A DNA stretch of 64,000 bases from Paenibacillus ginsengarvi (GCF_003626695.1 NZ_RBAH01000009.1:208075-272074), one strand, 5' to 3'. Shown: positions 1 through 9,402, counted from the first letter of the stretch. Made by a program: numbers and translations. Notes: generated by a model from the sequence alone, not told the origin.

Positions 1-18
1 GATTGGGGCAAGTAATGC

Positions 19-1233
19 CTACAGGGACAAGAGCGCCCCGCAGGCAGCACCCGCAAGTACGACAAGCCACGGAGGCAGCTTCCAGAAGACGAGTCCCGCA
101 TACAGCAGCGCAGCGAGCGCGAAATCGGGCGGCTTGACGATTGCCGTCGTCCATAGCGGATTGTACAGCGCGGCAAGCAGCATACCGACAACGGCGGCAT
201 TAACTCCGGCTATGGCACCTTGCATGGCGGAAAAACGGCGAAGCGAACTCCAGAACGGAAGACACCCGGCCACAAGCAGAAACGCCGGTAAAAAAATCGC
301 CACGATGGCGACGATCGCACCTGCCGTTCCATGCATGACCGCACCCAAATAAGCCGCGAACGTAAATAACGGACCGGGGACGGCTTGCGCCGCTCCATAT
401 CCGGCCAGGAACGGACCGGCTCCGATCCAGCCCGTTGGAACGAACTCTTTCTCGAGTAGCGGCAGCACGACGTGGCCGCCTCCGAAGACGAGGGAACCCG
501 ACCGGTAAAAGCTGTCGAACATGGAGATCCATAAGCCAGGAGCAGCTTGCCTTACAAGCGGCAGAGCTACCAGCAGCGCAAAGAACGCAGCGAGGCAAAT
601 AAAGCCGAGCGTTCGACTCACAGAAATATGCAGCTGAGGACCGGGCTGTTCCGCTAGTTTCGAGAGCAGCATAACGCCGAGCAGCGCGGCGGCCGCAATC
701 AGCAACACTTGACTGAAAGCCGTTTGCCACAGGACGGATACAATGGCTGCGCCGACCGCTATTGTGGCGCGGGTACGGCCGGCTGCCAGCTTCTGCCCCA
801 TACCGAGCAACGCTTGAGCTACGATCGCTACGGCGACCACTTTCAGTCCGTGTATCGCTCCGCTTTGACTTAAGTCGAACTGCTGCATGAGTAGGGCAAA
901 CAAGACGAGGGCCACGACCGAAGGAAGCGTAAAGCCGAGCCATGCCATCAAGCCGCCCCCGATTCCAGCCCTGATGATTCCGATGCCGATACCGACCTGA
1001 CTGCTGGCCGGCCCAGGAAGAAACTGGCACAAGGCGACCAGTTCGGCATAGCTGCGGTCATCCAGCCATTTGCGCCTGGTGACGTACTCGTCACGGAAGT
1101 AGCCGATATGGGCGATCGGGCCGCCGAATGAAGTAAGACCGAGCTTGGCGGAAGCCAGCCCGATTTGCACGAGCCGTCGCAAATAGCTGCCGTCCCTGCT
1201 TACGCGACTATTGTGCTCTGATTGAATGTTCAT
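19..1233 (-). CDS. chrA: Chromate transporter, CHR family, long two-domain form
   Basis: Predicted inner-membrane anion transporter of the CHR superfamily. The protein is 404 residues and made of two homologous hydrophobic halves. The N-terminal half has the family pattern FGGPIAHIGYFRDE followed by LCQFLPGPASSQ. The C-terminal half repeats it as SLVFGGGHVVLPLLEKEF and AAQAVPGPLFTFA. About ten hydrophobic segments are visible. I start at the ATG at 1233 because AAAGGA lies about 12 bases upstream; an in-frame TTG at 1245 sits directly on that site. It is transcribed divergently from nagA across a short AT-rich spacer. Family members export chromate or related oxyanions; the substrate here cannot be read from sequence. 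Confidence 0.88.
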   Translation of the reverse strand: MNIQSEHNSRVSRDGSYLRRLVQIGLASAKLGLTSFGGPIAHIGYFRDEYVTRRKWLDDRSYAELVALCQFLPGPASSQVGIGIGIIRAGIGGGLMAWLGFTLPSVVALVLFALLMQQFDLSQSGAIHGLKVVAVAIVAQALLGMGQKLAAGRTRATIAVGAAIVSVLWQTAFSQVLLIAAAALLGVMLLSKLAEQPGPQLHISVSRTLGFICLAAFFALLVALPLVRQAAPGLWISMFDSFYRSGSLVFGGGHVVLPLLEKEFVPTGWIGAGPFLAGYGAAQAVPGPLFTFAAYLGAVMHGTAGAIVAIVAIFLPAFLLVAGCLPFWSSLRRFSAMQGAIAGVNAAVVGMLLAALYNPLWTTAIVKPPDFALAALLYAGLVFWKLPPWLVVLAGAACGALLSL

Positions 1234-1335
1234 GGATGAACGCAATTCCTTTTGCTATAATTTCTATAACTATATCATAGTTGTGCTCCTCGAGGGAGCG
1301 TGCAGCAGGAGCGACTAGCAGAGGAGCTGACCATT

Positions 1336-2502
1336 TTGACACGAAAGATCATATACAATGTCCGGGCTGTTTGCGAGGACGAGATTGTAGAAGGAGCCGC
1401 GGTCCGAATCGGTGGCGATACGATCGAGGAAATTACTCGGGACGGTCCGGCCGCAGCAAAGACCGGCGACTGCGATCTGATCGACGGGCAGGGAAATCTG
1501 CTCATCCCGGGCATGATCGATGTACATATTCACGGAGCCTGCGGCTACGATATGATGGACGGCACGGAAGAAAGCGTGCAGCAAGTATCTGTTGCGTGCG
1601 CAGCCAGCGGCTGCACATCGTTTCTCGCCACCTCGGTCAGCTCGACGATCGAGGATTTGCTGGCCATGATCGCGAGCGTCAAGCGGGTGGCCGGGAATGA
1701 ACGGGGAGCTGCGATAGCGGGCATTCATCTCGAAGGCCCTTACTTGAACGTGAAGCGCAAAGGCATGCAGAACGAGAACTATTTGCGTCATCCGAGCATT
1801 CCGGAAATGAAGCGTATCTTCGACGAAGCGGGAGACTGGATCAAGATGGTTACGATCGCTCCCGAGCTGCCGGGCGGCACGGAAATGATCGGCTGGCTGC
1901 GCGAACGCGGAACGATTGTGGCGCTCGCGCATTCGGACGCCACATACGAGGAGGCCAAGCTCGCCTTCGCGCGAGGAGCCAGCCATGTGACGCATTGCTT
2001 TAACGGCATGCGCCCGATCCATCATCGCGATCCCGGGCTTGTTGTGGCGGCGTTCGAGGAGGAGCATGTGAGCGTACAGGCCATCGTGGATCATGTGCAT
2101 CTGCACCCCGCGATTGTTCGTTTGATGCACCGGCTGAAGGGCGCGGACAAGATGGTGCTCATCACGGACGCCCTGCAAGCGATGGGGCTCGGCGACGGGG
2201 TGTACACGTTCGGAGGCCATCAAGTGCAAGTGTCGGAAGGCGTCGCCCGGCTGAAGGACGGGACGTTGGCATCGAGCACGGTCACGATGAACAAGGCGCT
2301 CCGCTTCACGACCGAGCTCGGCATCCCGCTCCAGGATGCGCTGCGTATGGCCGCCACGACTCCCGCTGACATACTCGGCCTGCAGGACAGAGGACGGATC
2401 GCTCCGGGGTGCCGCGCCGATCTGGTGCTCCTGGACGAGCAGTTCAACGTCCGGTTGACGATGCTCGGAGGAAGGCAGTTGGAGCTTTCTCCGATCGGAT
2501 AA
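1336..2502 (+). CDS. nagA: N-acetylglucosamine-6-phosphate deacetylase
   Basis: Amidohydrolase that removes the acetyl group from GlcNAc-6-phosphate in amino-sugar catabolism and wall recycling, acting in the cytoplasm. Visible family motifs are the metal-binding DVHIHG near residue 60, HLEGPYLN, the histidine-containing THCFNGMRPIHHRDPG, and the catalytic aspartate in LITDALQAMG. The length, 388 residues, is normal for NagA. I chose the TTG at 1336 because GAGGAG precedes it by about 9 bases; the in-frame reading extends up to 1300 without a ribosome site. No nagB or GlcNAc transporter is nearby, so the gene is separated from the usual nagAB pair. A Dabb protein follows after 80 bases and may be co-transcribed. 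Confidence 0.93.
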   Translation: MTRKIIYNVRAVCEDEIVEGAAVRIGGDTIEEITRDGPAAAKTGDCDLIDGQGNLLIPGMIDVHIHGACGYDMMDGTEESVQQVSVACAASGCTSFLATSVSSTIEDLLAMIASVKRVAGNERGAAIAGIHLEGPYLNVKRKGMQNENYLRHPSIPEMKRIFDEAGDWIKMVTIAPELPGGTEMIGWLRERGTIVALAHSDATYEEAKLAFARGASHVTHCFNGMRPIHHRDPGLVVAAFEEEHVSVQAIVDHVHLHPAIVRLMHRLKGADKMVLITDALQAMGLGDGVYTFGGHQVQVSEGVARLKDGTLASSTVTMNKALRFTTELGIPLQDALRMAATTPADILGLQDRGRIAPGCRADLVLLDEQFNVRLTMLGGRQLELSPIG

Positions 2503-2582
2503 GGAAAGGAAAACGCTGCGATCCGCTATCGTGCCTGCAAAGCAAACAATCCTATTTAGGATACAGAGGAGAACAAGACGTC

Positions 2583-2885
2583 ATGATCGATCATATCGTA
2601 TTGATTAAATTCGGAGAGTCGACGACTCATGAACAGCTTACCGAGGTGGTTACCCGGTTCAAGGCACTTAGAAGCCAATTGACGGGCATCGTAGACTTGC
2701 AAGCAGGCATCAATTTTTCGGACAAAAGTCAGGGTCATCAAGTCGTGTTGTCAGTCCGGTTCGAAAATAAGGCGGCGCTGGAGGCTTACGGGCCGAATCC
2801 GCATCATCAGGCCGTCGCTGCCTTCATCCGGGAAGTAGGCAGAGTCGACAGCATCATAGTAGACTTTGAGATCGATAATACGTAA
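2583..2885 (+). CDS. Dabb-family (stress-responsive A/B barrel) protein
   Basis: Small 100-residue protein of the dimeric alpha-beta barrel (Dabb) fold. It begins IDHIVLIKFGE, has the central GIVDLQAGINFSDKSQGHQVVLSVRFENKAALEAYGPNPHHQA, which is the typical Dabb core, and ends in a beta strand VDSIIVDFEI. The start is set by AGAGGAG about 10 bases before ATG 2583; a longer in-frame reading upstream overlaps nagA and is not supported. Dabb proteins are dimeric and of mixed or unknown function. A second paralogue lies at 5193. A terminator follows immediately. Confidence 0.85.
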   Translation: MIDHIVLIKFGESTTHEQLTEVVTRFKALRSQLTGIVDLQAGINFSDKSQGHQVVLSVRFENKAALEAYGPNPHHQAVAAFIREVGRVDSIIVDFEIDNT

Positions 2886-2895
2886 CTAACCAGGG

Positions 2896-2927
2896 AACGG
2901 CCTGCGGTATCACGCAAGCCGTTTTAA
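2896..2927 (+). terminator. Intrinsic terminator after nagA/Dabb
   Basis: Eleven-base stem with one mismatch (AACGGCCTGCG against CGCAAGCCGTT), six-base loop, then TTTTAA. Confidence 0.8.
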
Positions 2928-3029
2928 AATTGGAGCGGGGGAAACTGTGTTTACACATCGCTGGAATATCAAGGATAATGGATAGGAACGAAATGTTAAC
3001 GGACCGATCAAATCGAAAAGGAAAGGTGA

Positions 3030-4565
3030 ATGATGAAACGAAATCGCCTGTTGCTTGCGCTTGTAACCGCCGTTCTGGCGCTCGTCCTGGTGCTGCCCGC
3101 CACGAGCGCGTATGCGGAAGTCAGCATCACCAGCTTCTCGGTGTACGGGGAGGGCAAGTCGTACTTGATCGGCGGAACGAAAATCAGTTACTCGTACATG
3201 GACGACCGCGCGATATCGACAGAGATTGAAAATGTGCGAATGGATTATTCCACCGACAACGGACTCAATTGGCTTCCGGTTCTGGACTTGCAAGATAAGC
3301 GAAACTACGGAACGTTTCGGCTTCCCGTCGATCCGCAAATTACTAACGTTTCCTTTCGGCTAAGCGCCAAATATTCGCCGCTCATCGGCAGCAACAGTTA
3401 TCCGCAAAAAACGGCGGGGCCGTATCCGGTCAAACAGCCGGGCGAACCGAGCAATTTGACGGCGGTTGCGAACAGCGACGGTTCGGTAACGGTTTCCTGG
3501 ACCGATAATTCGAATATGGAGTCGTATTATTTGCTTACCAGGGTCGGACCCGAGGGCACCAAATATTTTAATGTGACAAACGGCGGAGGCGAGTTCGGTC
3601 CGATGTCGACTGTCGATAAAACGACGAGTAAAACGAAAAATACGTTTTACGCCTACTCGGTAACGCCGGTCATCGATTTGTACACGCTGCCGGAAGAAGT
3701 CGTTCCGGGTATGGAGACGGCTTTCGTCGTTAATAAGGCGCCGTTTGCCGGAGCAGTTGTAGACAATATCCAGGATGCAGGTCTGCGTGCCTCTCTCGGT
3801 GAACTTTTGTCGAAGCAAAAGCCTGCTGGCAGCTCGCCAATCTACGATTTGAAGCCGATCGATGGTGCAAAGCTGCCCGAATTGAAGCTTCCGGGCGGCA
3901 TCATCGGCGTACAGCCGGGGAAGGGCGGGAGCGGCTCGGCTTCGGGCGGGGCGACAGGGACCGGCAGCGAAACCGGGGGCGGTCAGCCGGGCGGCGCGGC
4001 CCAAAGCGCGGAAACGCTGCTGAACGAAGCGGTATACGGCGCAAGCGACTGGGCGAAAACGGATATCAAACTGGCTATCGTGCAGTCGCTGACGACAAGC
4101 GCTGTACTCGGGCGATATCAGGAGCCGATTACGAGAGAGCATTTTGCCGGAATTGCCGTCAAGCTGTATGAAGCGCTGAGCGGGAAAAAGGCGGAGCCGA
4201 TATCGCCCAATCCGTTCAAGGATACGTCCGTCGCCGACGTGCTGAAGGCGAATAAGCTCGGTATCGTCAGCGGCATATCGGACGATACGTTCGCACCCGG
4301 CGCGAACATTACCCGACAGGAGCTCACCGTCATGCTGATGCGCGCGGTCAAGGCGGCGAAGCCGTCACAGGCGCTGAAAACGAGTGGAATGCCAGAGTTC
4401 GAGGATGCGGGCTTGATCGCTCCGTGGGCGTTGGAAGGGATTCATTTCGCTGTGGGCTACGGCCTGATGAACGGAGTCGGCGAAGGGAAGATCGATCCAC
4501 TGGGCAAAACGACGAGGGAACAGGCGATCGTTCTTGTGAAACGATCGTACGACGTTTTCAAATAA
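3030..4565 (+). CDS. S-layer-homology surface protein with FN3 domain
   Basis: Secreted cell-wall-anchored protein of 511 residues. Residues 1-29 form a signal peptide with a probable cut after AYA. Residues about 30-130 are an unassigned beta-rich region. Residues about 134-235 are a fibronectin-type-III domain (PSNLTAVANSDGSVTVSWTD). A Gly/Ser-rich linker lies near 290-330. The last 150 residues hold three SLH units, the second and third with clear FxD and TR[EQ]xA/L signatures (NPFKDTSVADVLKANKLGIV, ITRQELTVMLMRA, TTREQAIVLV). SLH units bind pyruvylated wall polymer. The start has AAAGGAAAGG upstream; the next codon is also ATG, so 3033 is possible. The gene stands alone between terminators. 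The ligand of the N-terminal part is unknown. Confidence 0.9.
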   Translation: MMKRNRLLLALVTAVLALVLVLPATSAYAEVSITSFSVYGEGKSYLIGGTKISYSYMDDRAISTEIENVRMDYSTDNGLNWLPVLDLQDKRNYGTFRLPVDPQITNVSFRLSAKYSPLIGSNSYPQKTAGPYPVKQPGEPSNLTAVANSDGSVTVSWTDNSNMESYYLLTRVGPEGTKYFNVTNGGGEFGPMSTVDKTTSKTKNTFYAYSVTPVIDLYTLPEEVVPGMETAFVVNKAPFAGAVVDNIQDAGLRASLGELLSKQKPAGSSPIYDLKPIDGAKLPELKLPGGIIGVQPGKGGSGSASGGATGTGSETGGGQPGGAAQSAETLLNEAVYGASDWAKTDIKLAIVQSLTTSAVLGRYQEPITREHFAGIAVKLYEALSGKKAEPISPNPFKDTSVADVLKANKLGIVSGISDDTFAPGANITRQELTVMLMRAVKAAKPSQALKTSGMPEFEDAGLIAPWALEGIHFAVGYGLMNGVGEGKIDPLGKTTREQAIVLVKRSYDVFK

Positions 4566-4581
4566 CCAAGCGACTGCGATT

Positions 4582-4610
4582 AACGCGCCGTTATGTACGG
4601 CGCGTTTTTA
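4582..4610 (+). terminator. Intrinsic terminator after SLH gene
   Basis: Perfect ten-base stem AACGCGCCGT/ACGGCGCGTT with a five-base loop, followed by TTTTT. Confidence 0.92.
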
Positions 4611-4686
4611 TCGATAGTAATCTCGCCGGCGGTATGGTACGATTCAATCATCTGTTTTTAAGGAATAAGGAGGCAAGCAAGCAGGC

Positions 4687-5157
4687 ATGCTCAGTTTTGA
4701 ACAAAAATTAACGATATTAGACTCCTTCCCCGAACTGGTACGCAAGTCCGTATCGCTGGGGCGGGTCAACTACCATTACGAACAAAGCGTCCACGAAAAA
4801 AAGACGGTTGCGTATCATCTGCATCCGAACGGCAGCGGTTATGTGTACGGGGCGATACTGAGCGGATATGCGGCGGACGATAAAGGCTACGTTCAAATCC
4901 GCGATTTCTCCGAGGCCGAGCTTCGCGAAATCGTCGCGAAATCGATCCAATCCTTGTCTGTACCTGCAGCCGCATCGCCGAAGGCGGGGGAGCGTCGCAA
5001 GCGGGAGCGCTGGGTTGGCGCGAACCAGCACGTTTTGACGGTGACGTACGAAGACGAGCTGTGGTATGTGCACTCGGGCCTGAACTTGGATGCGGCTTTC
5101 GAGACGTATGACGAGCTGGAGGAGTATATGCAGGAAGAAGGCTACACTCGGGCGTAA
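4687..5157 (+). CDS. Conserved-looking hypothetical protein, 156 aa
   Basis: I do not recognise a named family. The protein is soluble, without signal peptide or membrane segment. The N-terminal part (about 1-90) reads as a mixed alpha/beta domain containing AYHLHPNGSGYVYGAILSGY. A basic linker (KAGERRKRERW) follows near residue 100, and the C-terminal 50 residues (LTVTYEDELWYVHSGLNLDAAFETYDELEEYM) look like a small separate domain. AAGGAGG lies about 13 bases before the ATG. It is followed after 35 bases by the Dabb gene at 5193, probably as one transcript. Coding bias resembles its neighbours. Confidence 0.72.
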   Translation: MLSFEQKLTILDSFPELVRKSVSLGRVNYHYEQSVHEKKTVAYHLHPNGSGYVYGAILSGYAADDKGYVQIRDFSEAELREIVAKSIQSLSVPAAASPKAGERRKRERWVGANQHVLTVTYEDELWYVHSGLNLDAAFETYDELEEYMQEEGYTRA

Positions 5158-5192
5158 CCGCCTGATAGCGAATAAAGGGAGCAGTGGATACG

Positions 5193-5492
5193 ATGTACGA
5201 GCATTTGGTTTCCTTTAAGTTCAACGACAAGTTCGACCCAGCGATGGAGCGCGAGCTGCTGGACGTTTTACATGCTTTTAAAGGCAAGATTCCGGGAATT
5301 GTAGAGCTTACAGCCGGCGTTAATGTGACGGAAGAGCTGCACAATATGCACGGCTATACGCTCGGTCTGCGCGTTACGTTCCAGGACCGGGAAGCACTTC
5401 GCGACTATGGGCCGCACCCGGTTCACCAGCACTTCGTCAAGCTGCTGGACGGATTACTCGATAATGTCGTCGTTGTTGACTACCCAATCTGA
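5193..5492 (+). CDS. Dabb-family protein, second copy
   Basis: 99-residue paralogue of the protein at 2583. Shared features are the start YEHLVSFKFND, the core GIVELTAGVNVTEE, the strand GLRVTFQDREALRDYGPHPVHQHF, and the final VVVVDYPI. AAAGGGAG lies 11 bases before ATG 5193; an in-frame GTG at 5184 is too close to that site. Two Dabb copies this near to each other suggest local duplication, but the intervening SLH gene is unrelated. The function of this branch of the fold is unknown. Confidence 0.85.
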   Translation: MYEHLVSFKFNDKFDPAMERELLDVLHAFKGKIPGIVELTAGVNVTEELHNMHGYTLGLRVTFQDREALRDYGPHPVHQHFVKLLDGLLDNVVVVDYPI

Positions 5493-5521
5493 ACAGCCGT
5501 TCACCCGCTGCATACGTTTAG

Positions 5522-5568
5522 GCACATTCATCGTCCGTCCGGGTGATGTTTGTGTCTTTTTGCATTTT
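5522..5568 (+). terminator. Probable imperfect terminator
   Basis: Interrupted stem CACA..CATC with GATG..TGTG followed by CTTTTTGCATTTTTT. It separates the Dabb gene from the sigma-factor operon. Confidence 0.5.
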
Positions 5569-5650
5569 TTCGAAATTTATTTGTAAGCGACCGCAAAAAG
5601 CTCAGAAAAAATCCCGATGATGCATCTATTAGGAGGAAAGGAGGTTATTC

Positions 5651-7339
5651 ATGGAGCATGAGGCAACCGACGGCGACTTGATCGAACGGGCGCGCGGCGG
5701 CGACGGGGAAGCGTTCGGCGAGCTGGTGCGCAGACATCGTTCGAAGGCGTACGATTGGGCGCGCAGCGTGGCGCGCGATCCGTTTTTGGCGGAAGATATC
5801 GTGCAGGAGGCGCTGCTGCGGGCTTTCCTGCATCTCGGAACGCTGGCGGACATGAACCGGTTTCTGCCGTGGCTTCACCGGATCGTTCGCAATGAGGCGC
5901 TCATGAAGCTGCGAAAAGGGGAGTTTTCCGGAAAGGAACGAACGTTCACCGCGTTGATCGGCTCCGCCACAGTGTCGTCGGAAGTCGATTGGGCGGACTT
6001 GGACAGTATTTTGTACTATATGTGCGGCTCCCGGGAACGGGACGGCGGGCGCGGGGGCGATCCGTCCGCACTGCTGGCCCAGAAGGAATTTTTGGAGACG
6101 ATCCGGCAGCTGCTGCGCTGCTTGACCGGGAAGGAGCGGGCTGTATTCGAAGCTTACTTTTTCCGTCAGCTGTCGCCGTCCGAGATCGCGTTATTGTTCG
6201 GCACGTCGGCGGATAATGTGTATCAGTCGTTAAGCCGGGTTCGCAGCAAGGTGAAGATCGAGCGCAGCCGCGAGCGGTATCGGGACTATTTGCGGGAAAC
6301 GCTGGAGCCGGGGCTGCCGGAGCGCGCGTCCGTATCGACTGTTTTGAGGCGAAAGTCACAAGAGTGGAAACGGTGCGGAACGTCGTTCGCGGGAGCCGTT
6401 TATGCACTGCTGCCGTACACGCAAGCGAAGCCGTACAGCTTAACCGAGGTTATGGGTCTCACGAGTCAAGCGTTTCGTTTAACCGTCGAGGCGGAGTGCA
6501 TCGATGTGTCCGGGCCGTCGATGTATTTCTGGGAGCCGGTTTTTCACGACGGACTGCTGAATCTTGGTCTGGAAAGCGAGCATGCCGGCGACGGCGGGGT
6601 TCCTCCAAGCCCGTTTATGCTGCATAAAGGAATCTCGCTAATAAGAAAATCCGTCGTGGCGGGCATCCCGGTTGCCGCATGGGATCTGTTCTCCCCGGAA
6701 TTCGGCATCATTAGCGGTTATGATGACCGCGAACAACTGCTTCATGCCGAGGATGCCAAAGCGCGCAAGTCGATCCCGTACGATCAGCTTGGCAAAGGAA
6801 TATCCGGGGGACTGTTCGTTCTCGCCGTCACTGGGAGCTGTGAACTCTTGCCGTGGGAAGCGGTGTTAAACGCACTTCGCATGGCGGTCCGGCACGCTTA
6901 TGGAGAACGGACCTTCGTCGGATACGTGTGCGGGCTGACCGCTTACGATTGCTGGATAGAGGCGTTCCGGAACCGAACCGTTCAACCTCTGGGCAATGCC
7001 TATACGATCCGGGTTTTGAGAGATGCAAGAACGCACGCGGCAGCGTTTCTCGAAGGGCTGGCGGGTCAATGGGCAAAAGCGGGATACGATACGTCGGTCT
7101 CGATGGCGGCAGAGGCTGCGGAGAAGTATAGCGCTGTTGCCGCAGTTTTGATGGAGCTGGAGCGGTTATTCCCTTTTCCGCAAAGCGGAGCCCCGAACGA
7201 TCCGTCCGTCTCCCAAACCGCCATACGGCTGCTCTTACAGGCCAAAAACGAGGAAGAAGCGGGAGTATTGGAGCTCAAACGCCTGCTCCGCTGCCTCGAA
7301 TTAATCGCTGCAACATCAGAAGTGGAGGGAACCCTATGA
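5651..7339 (+). CDS. ECF sigma factor fused to a BtrH-like C-terminal domain
   Basis: 562 residues, about three times the usual ECF length. Residues about 7-92 are sigma region 2 (AFGELVRRHRSKAYDWARSV, AEDIVQEALLRAF, FLPWLHRIVRNEAL). Residues about 144-205 are region 4 with a helix-turn-helix (LSPSEIALLFGTSADNVYQSLSRVRSKV). Residues about 220-562 form an extension that aligns by eye with both following proteins: AGIPVAAWD...GIISGYD matches AGVPVFGRG...SVVQGYA, and LTAYDCWIEAFRN matches SSAYDLWVSELRK. The position equal to the conserved cysteine of the neighbours is alanine here, so this copy may sense rather than catalyse. AGGAGG lies before the ATG. The stop overlaps the next start as ATGA. 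No anti-sigma gene is adjacent. The sigma assignment is firm; the role of the extension is inference. Confidence 0.85.
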   Translation: MEHEATDGDLIERARGGDGEAFGELVRRHRSKAYDWARSVARDPFLAEDIVQEALLRAFLHLGTLADMNRFLPWLHRIVRNEALMKLRKGEFSGKERTFTALIGSATVSSEVDWADLDSILYYMCGSRERDGGRGGDPSALLAQKEFLETIRQLLRCLTGKERAVFEAYFFRQLSPSEIALLFGTSADNVYQSLSRVRSKVKIERSRERYRDYLRETLEPGLPERASVSTVLRRKSQEWKRCGTSFAGAVYALLPYTQAKPYSLTEVMGLTSQAFRLTVEAECIDVSGPSMYFWEPVFHDGLLNLGLESEHAGDGGVPPSPFMLHKGISLIRKSVVAGIPVAAWDLFSPEFGIISGYDDREQLLHAEDAKARKSIPYDQLGKGISGGLFVLAVTGSCELLPWEAVLNALRMAVRHAYGERTFVGYVCGLTAYDCWIEAFRNRTVQPLGNAYTIRVLRDARTHAAAFLEGLAGQWAKAGYDTSVSMAAEAAEKYSAVAAVLMELERLFPFPQSGAPNDPSVSQTAIRLLLQAKNEEEAGVLELKRLLRCLELIAATSEVEGTL

Positions 7340-8331
7340 TTATGCCAACCGATAAAGTGCTCGAAGGATATGTGTATAACGGCGCTCGCAGCAACTTGTC
7401 CAATGTGAACGCTTATAGCGCCTGTTTGAAATATTGGGGCAAAGAGTACCCGCACACGCCCTGGCTGTACGGTGCCATAGCCATCCCGTTCCTGTTCCGG
7501 GTAGGCGAGCGGGTGAATGAAGCGCCGATACTGGACGAGCTGCCGCACGAGCGAATCGTAGCGCTCCTGAACAATCTGGGTGTCCGGGTGGAAGGATTCA
7601 GTGTTACGGCGGCAGGCGAGGAACTGGAACGTTTGCGAGAAGAAACGTGGCAAGCGGTACGCGAAGCAGTTGACGCGGGGGTGCCGGTCTTCGGCCGCGG
7701 TTTCTATTTCGACTACGGCGAAACAAGCGTCGTACAAGGCTATGCGGAAGCGGACGATGCCTATATCGTCAGCTGCTGGCATGGCACGAAACAGATTCAG
7801 AAGCAAACACTCGGCGAGCGGGACGGGCTTATCGACGTGTATTGGATGAAGCCGGACGGAAGAGAAGAGGATGACAGGCGGACGGTGATGGAAGCTTTGC
7901 AGCTTACGGTCGAATTTGCGGAGGGGAAACGGACCGGCCCGCAAACCCGCGTCGCGTCAAGCGCCTACGATCTGTGGGTGAGCGAGCTGCGCAAGGGAAC
8001 CGTGGACGGATGGTATTTTGCGTATCATACGCATGAATGGGATACGTGCCGGTCGAACGGCTACAAGTTTTTGCTCGAAGCGAAGCAGCGGCTTGCGGGC
8101 GACGCTCCGCCTTCTCTGGACCGTGCAATCGGGCATTTCGGCGCGGTGCGGGATCAATTCCATCACGTTTATCGCCTGTTCCCGTGGGAGCAGCCGAGAG
8201 GGCTGATTGAGGATACCGAACGCCGTAGCGAGGCCGCCAGGCTGCTGGAGGAAGCAAAAGCGTACGACGAAGCCGCGATAGCAGCTTTTCGCGACGTTGT
8301 CCGGGAATTGAATGCATGCAGCGGGGCGTGA
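7336..8331 (+). CDS. BtrH-like (butirosin H N-domain/DUF4872-type) protein
   Basis: 331 residues, soluble, no signal peptide. Layout resembles the BtrH family: an N-terminal papain-like half with a cysteine at position 30 (AYSACLKYWG), then REAVDAGVPVFGRGFYFDYGETSVVQGY and a WH pair (SCWHGTK), then a helical second half (SAYDLWVSELRKGTVDGWYFAYHTHEW ... FLLEAKQRL). BtrH itself is an acyltransferase of butirosin synthesis; no other antibiotic-pathway gene is present here, so that activity should not be assumed. The start overlaps the sigma-factor stop by four bases with GGAGGG upstream, so translation is coupled. It is paralogous to the next gene and to the sigma-factor extension. Confidence 0.7.
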   Translation: MIMPTDKVLEGYVYNGARSNLSNVNAYSACLKYWGKEYPHTPWLYGAIAIPFLFRVGERVNEAPILDELPHERIVALLNNLGVRVEGFSVTAAGEELERLREETWQAVREAVDAGVPVFGRGFYFDYGETSVVQGYAEADDAYIVSCWHGTKQIQKQTLGERDGLIDVYWMKPDGREEDDRRTVMEALQLTVEFAEGKRTGPQTRVASSAYDLWVSELRKGTVDGWYFAYHTHEWDTCRSNGYKFLLEAKQRLAGDAPPSLDRAIGHFGAVRDQFHHVYRLFPWEQPRGLIEDTERRSEAARLLEEAKAYDEAAIAAFRDVVRELNACSGA

Positions 8332-8346
8332 GGGGGTTGGTGTCCG

Positions 8347-9402
8347 ATGACAAAAGTAAGTCTGGAACGTCTTCGCTTCACGGGGTTTCATAAATCCCAT
8401 GTCGGCGCTATTCGCTCGTGTCTCGAATACTGGGATATACCCGTTTCGGCGGCATGGACGTACGGCATCACCGGAAATGCTTTCCTATCTGTCGTTGATG
8501 AGGGAATGCGCGCGCCAAATACAGGAGAGCCGGAGGCGGAGTCGTACGAGGCGGCGCGTCTGCTCGGACTGAAGATAAACGGCTTGCATACGTTTGCGGA
8601 CCAAGAATCGTTTCCGCGTCTTCAAGCGGATGCATGGCAAGCGGCGAGAGCTGCGCTCGATCGGGGGTTGCCGGTATTCGCCAAAGATCTGGATATCGGG
8701 AACGAAACCTCGGTCGTGTACGGTTACGATGAAACGGGCTACTACACGCATTCGTGGCATAGCGGCAGCGGACACGAGGGGGCGGAGCAGGCAATTCCGT
8801 GGAACATGCTCGGGAAAAGCTTTTGCCCATGTTTCTCCTGCGCGCGGCAGCGATCAGGCAGTCCGGCTATAGGCAGTCCTTCGCAGGCTGAGGAGCGGGA
8901 TGACGGGCTGCTCGTCTCGCTGCACTGGGCGGAGAAGACCGAGCCCGCCGACGACAAAACTGCGATACGGACGGCGCTCGACTTCGCGCTGCGCCACTCC
9001 GCCCGCGCTTCGTACGAATGGGGAGGACGACGCTTTTACAGCGGAACAGCGGCGATACGCAAGTGGAAAGAACATGTGCAGAGCGAAACGATCGAATGCT
9101 TCTACATGGGCTATTACCTTGATCTGTTCCATGAAAGCAGGCATTACGCGTTTCTGTTCTGGAAGGAAGCGGGCGAGCGGATCGGCGGAGCGCTGACGGA
9201 ATTGTTTCGAGAAGCGGCAGACCAATACGGTCGTATCAAGGACGAATACCGCGCACTCAGCGGCATGTTTCCGTGGATGCAGCCACGCGAGCTGTTAACG
9301 GACCCCGATCGCCGCAGGGAGGCGCTGGAGCGGCTAAATCGGCTTGAATCGCTGGAGGCGGGCGGGTATGACATGCTCGAGCAGATTCGCGACAAGCTTT
9401 GA
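8347..9402 (+). CDS. BtrH-like protein, second stand-alone copy
   Basis: 351 residues, same architecture as the preceding protein. Cysteine 25 (AIRSCLEYWD) is aligned with Cys30 of that protein. The module RAALDRGLPVFAKDLDIGNETSVVYGYD is followed by HSWHSGS. The helical C-half contains AAIRKWKEHVQSETIECFYMGYYLDLFHESRHYAFLFWKEAGERI. There is an extra insertion of about 35 residues (FCPCFSCARQRSGSPAIGSP) with three cysteines that its neighbours lack. It starts 15 bases after the previous stop with AGGGGG upstream. The tandem arrangement indicates duplication within one operon. Enzymatic role unknown. Confidence 0.7.
   Translation: MTKVSLERLRFTGFHKSHVGAIRSCLEYWDIPVSAAWTYGITGNAFLSVVDEGMRAPNTGEPEAESYEAARLLGLKINGLHTFADQESFPRLQADAWQAARAALDRGLPVFAKDLDIGNETSVVYGYDETGYYTHSWHSGSGHEGAEQAIPWNMLGKSFCPCFSCARQRSGSPAIGSPSQAEERDDGLLVSLHWAEKTEPADDKTAIRTALDFALRHSARASYEWGGRRFYSGTAAIRKWKEHVQSETIECFYMGYYLDLFHESRHYAFLFWKEAGERIGGALTELFREAADQYGRIKDEYRALSGMFPWMQPRELLTDPDRRREALERLNRLESLEAGGYDMLEQIRDKL

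Noticed and set aside
7336..9402. BtrH-like pair considered as part of an antibiotic gene cluster.
   Set aside because: No carrier protein, aminoglycoside or peptide-synthesis gene is nearby; the linked gene is a sigma factor.
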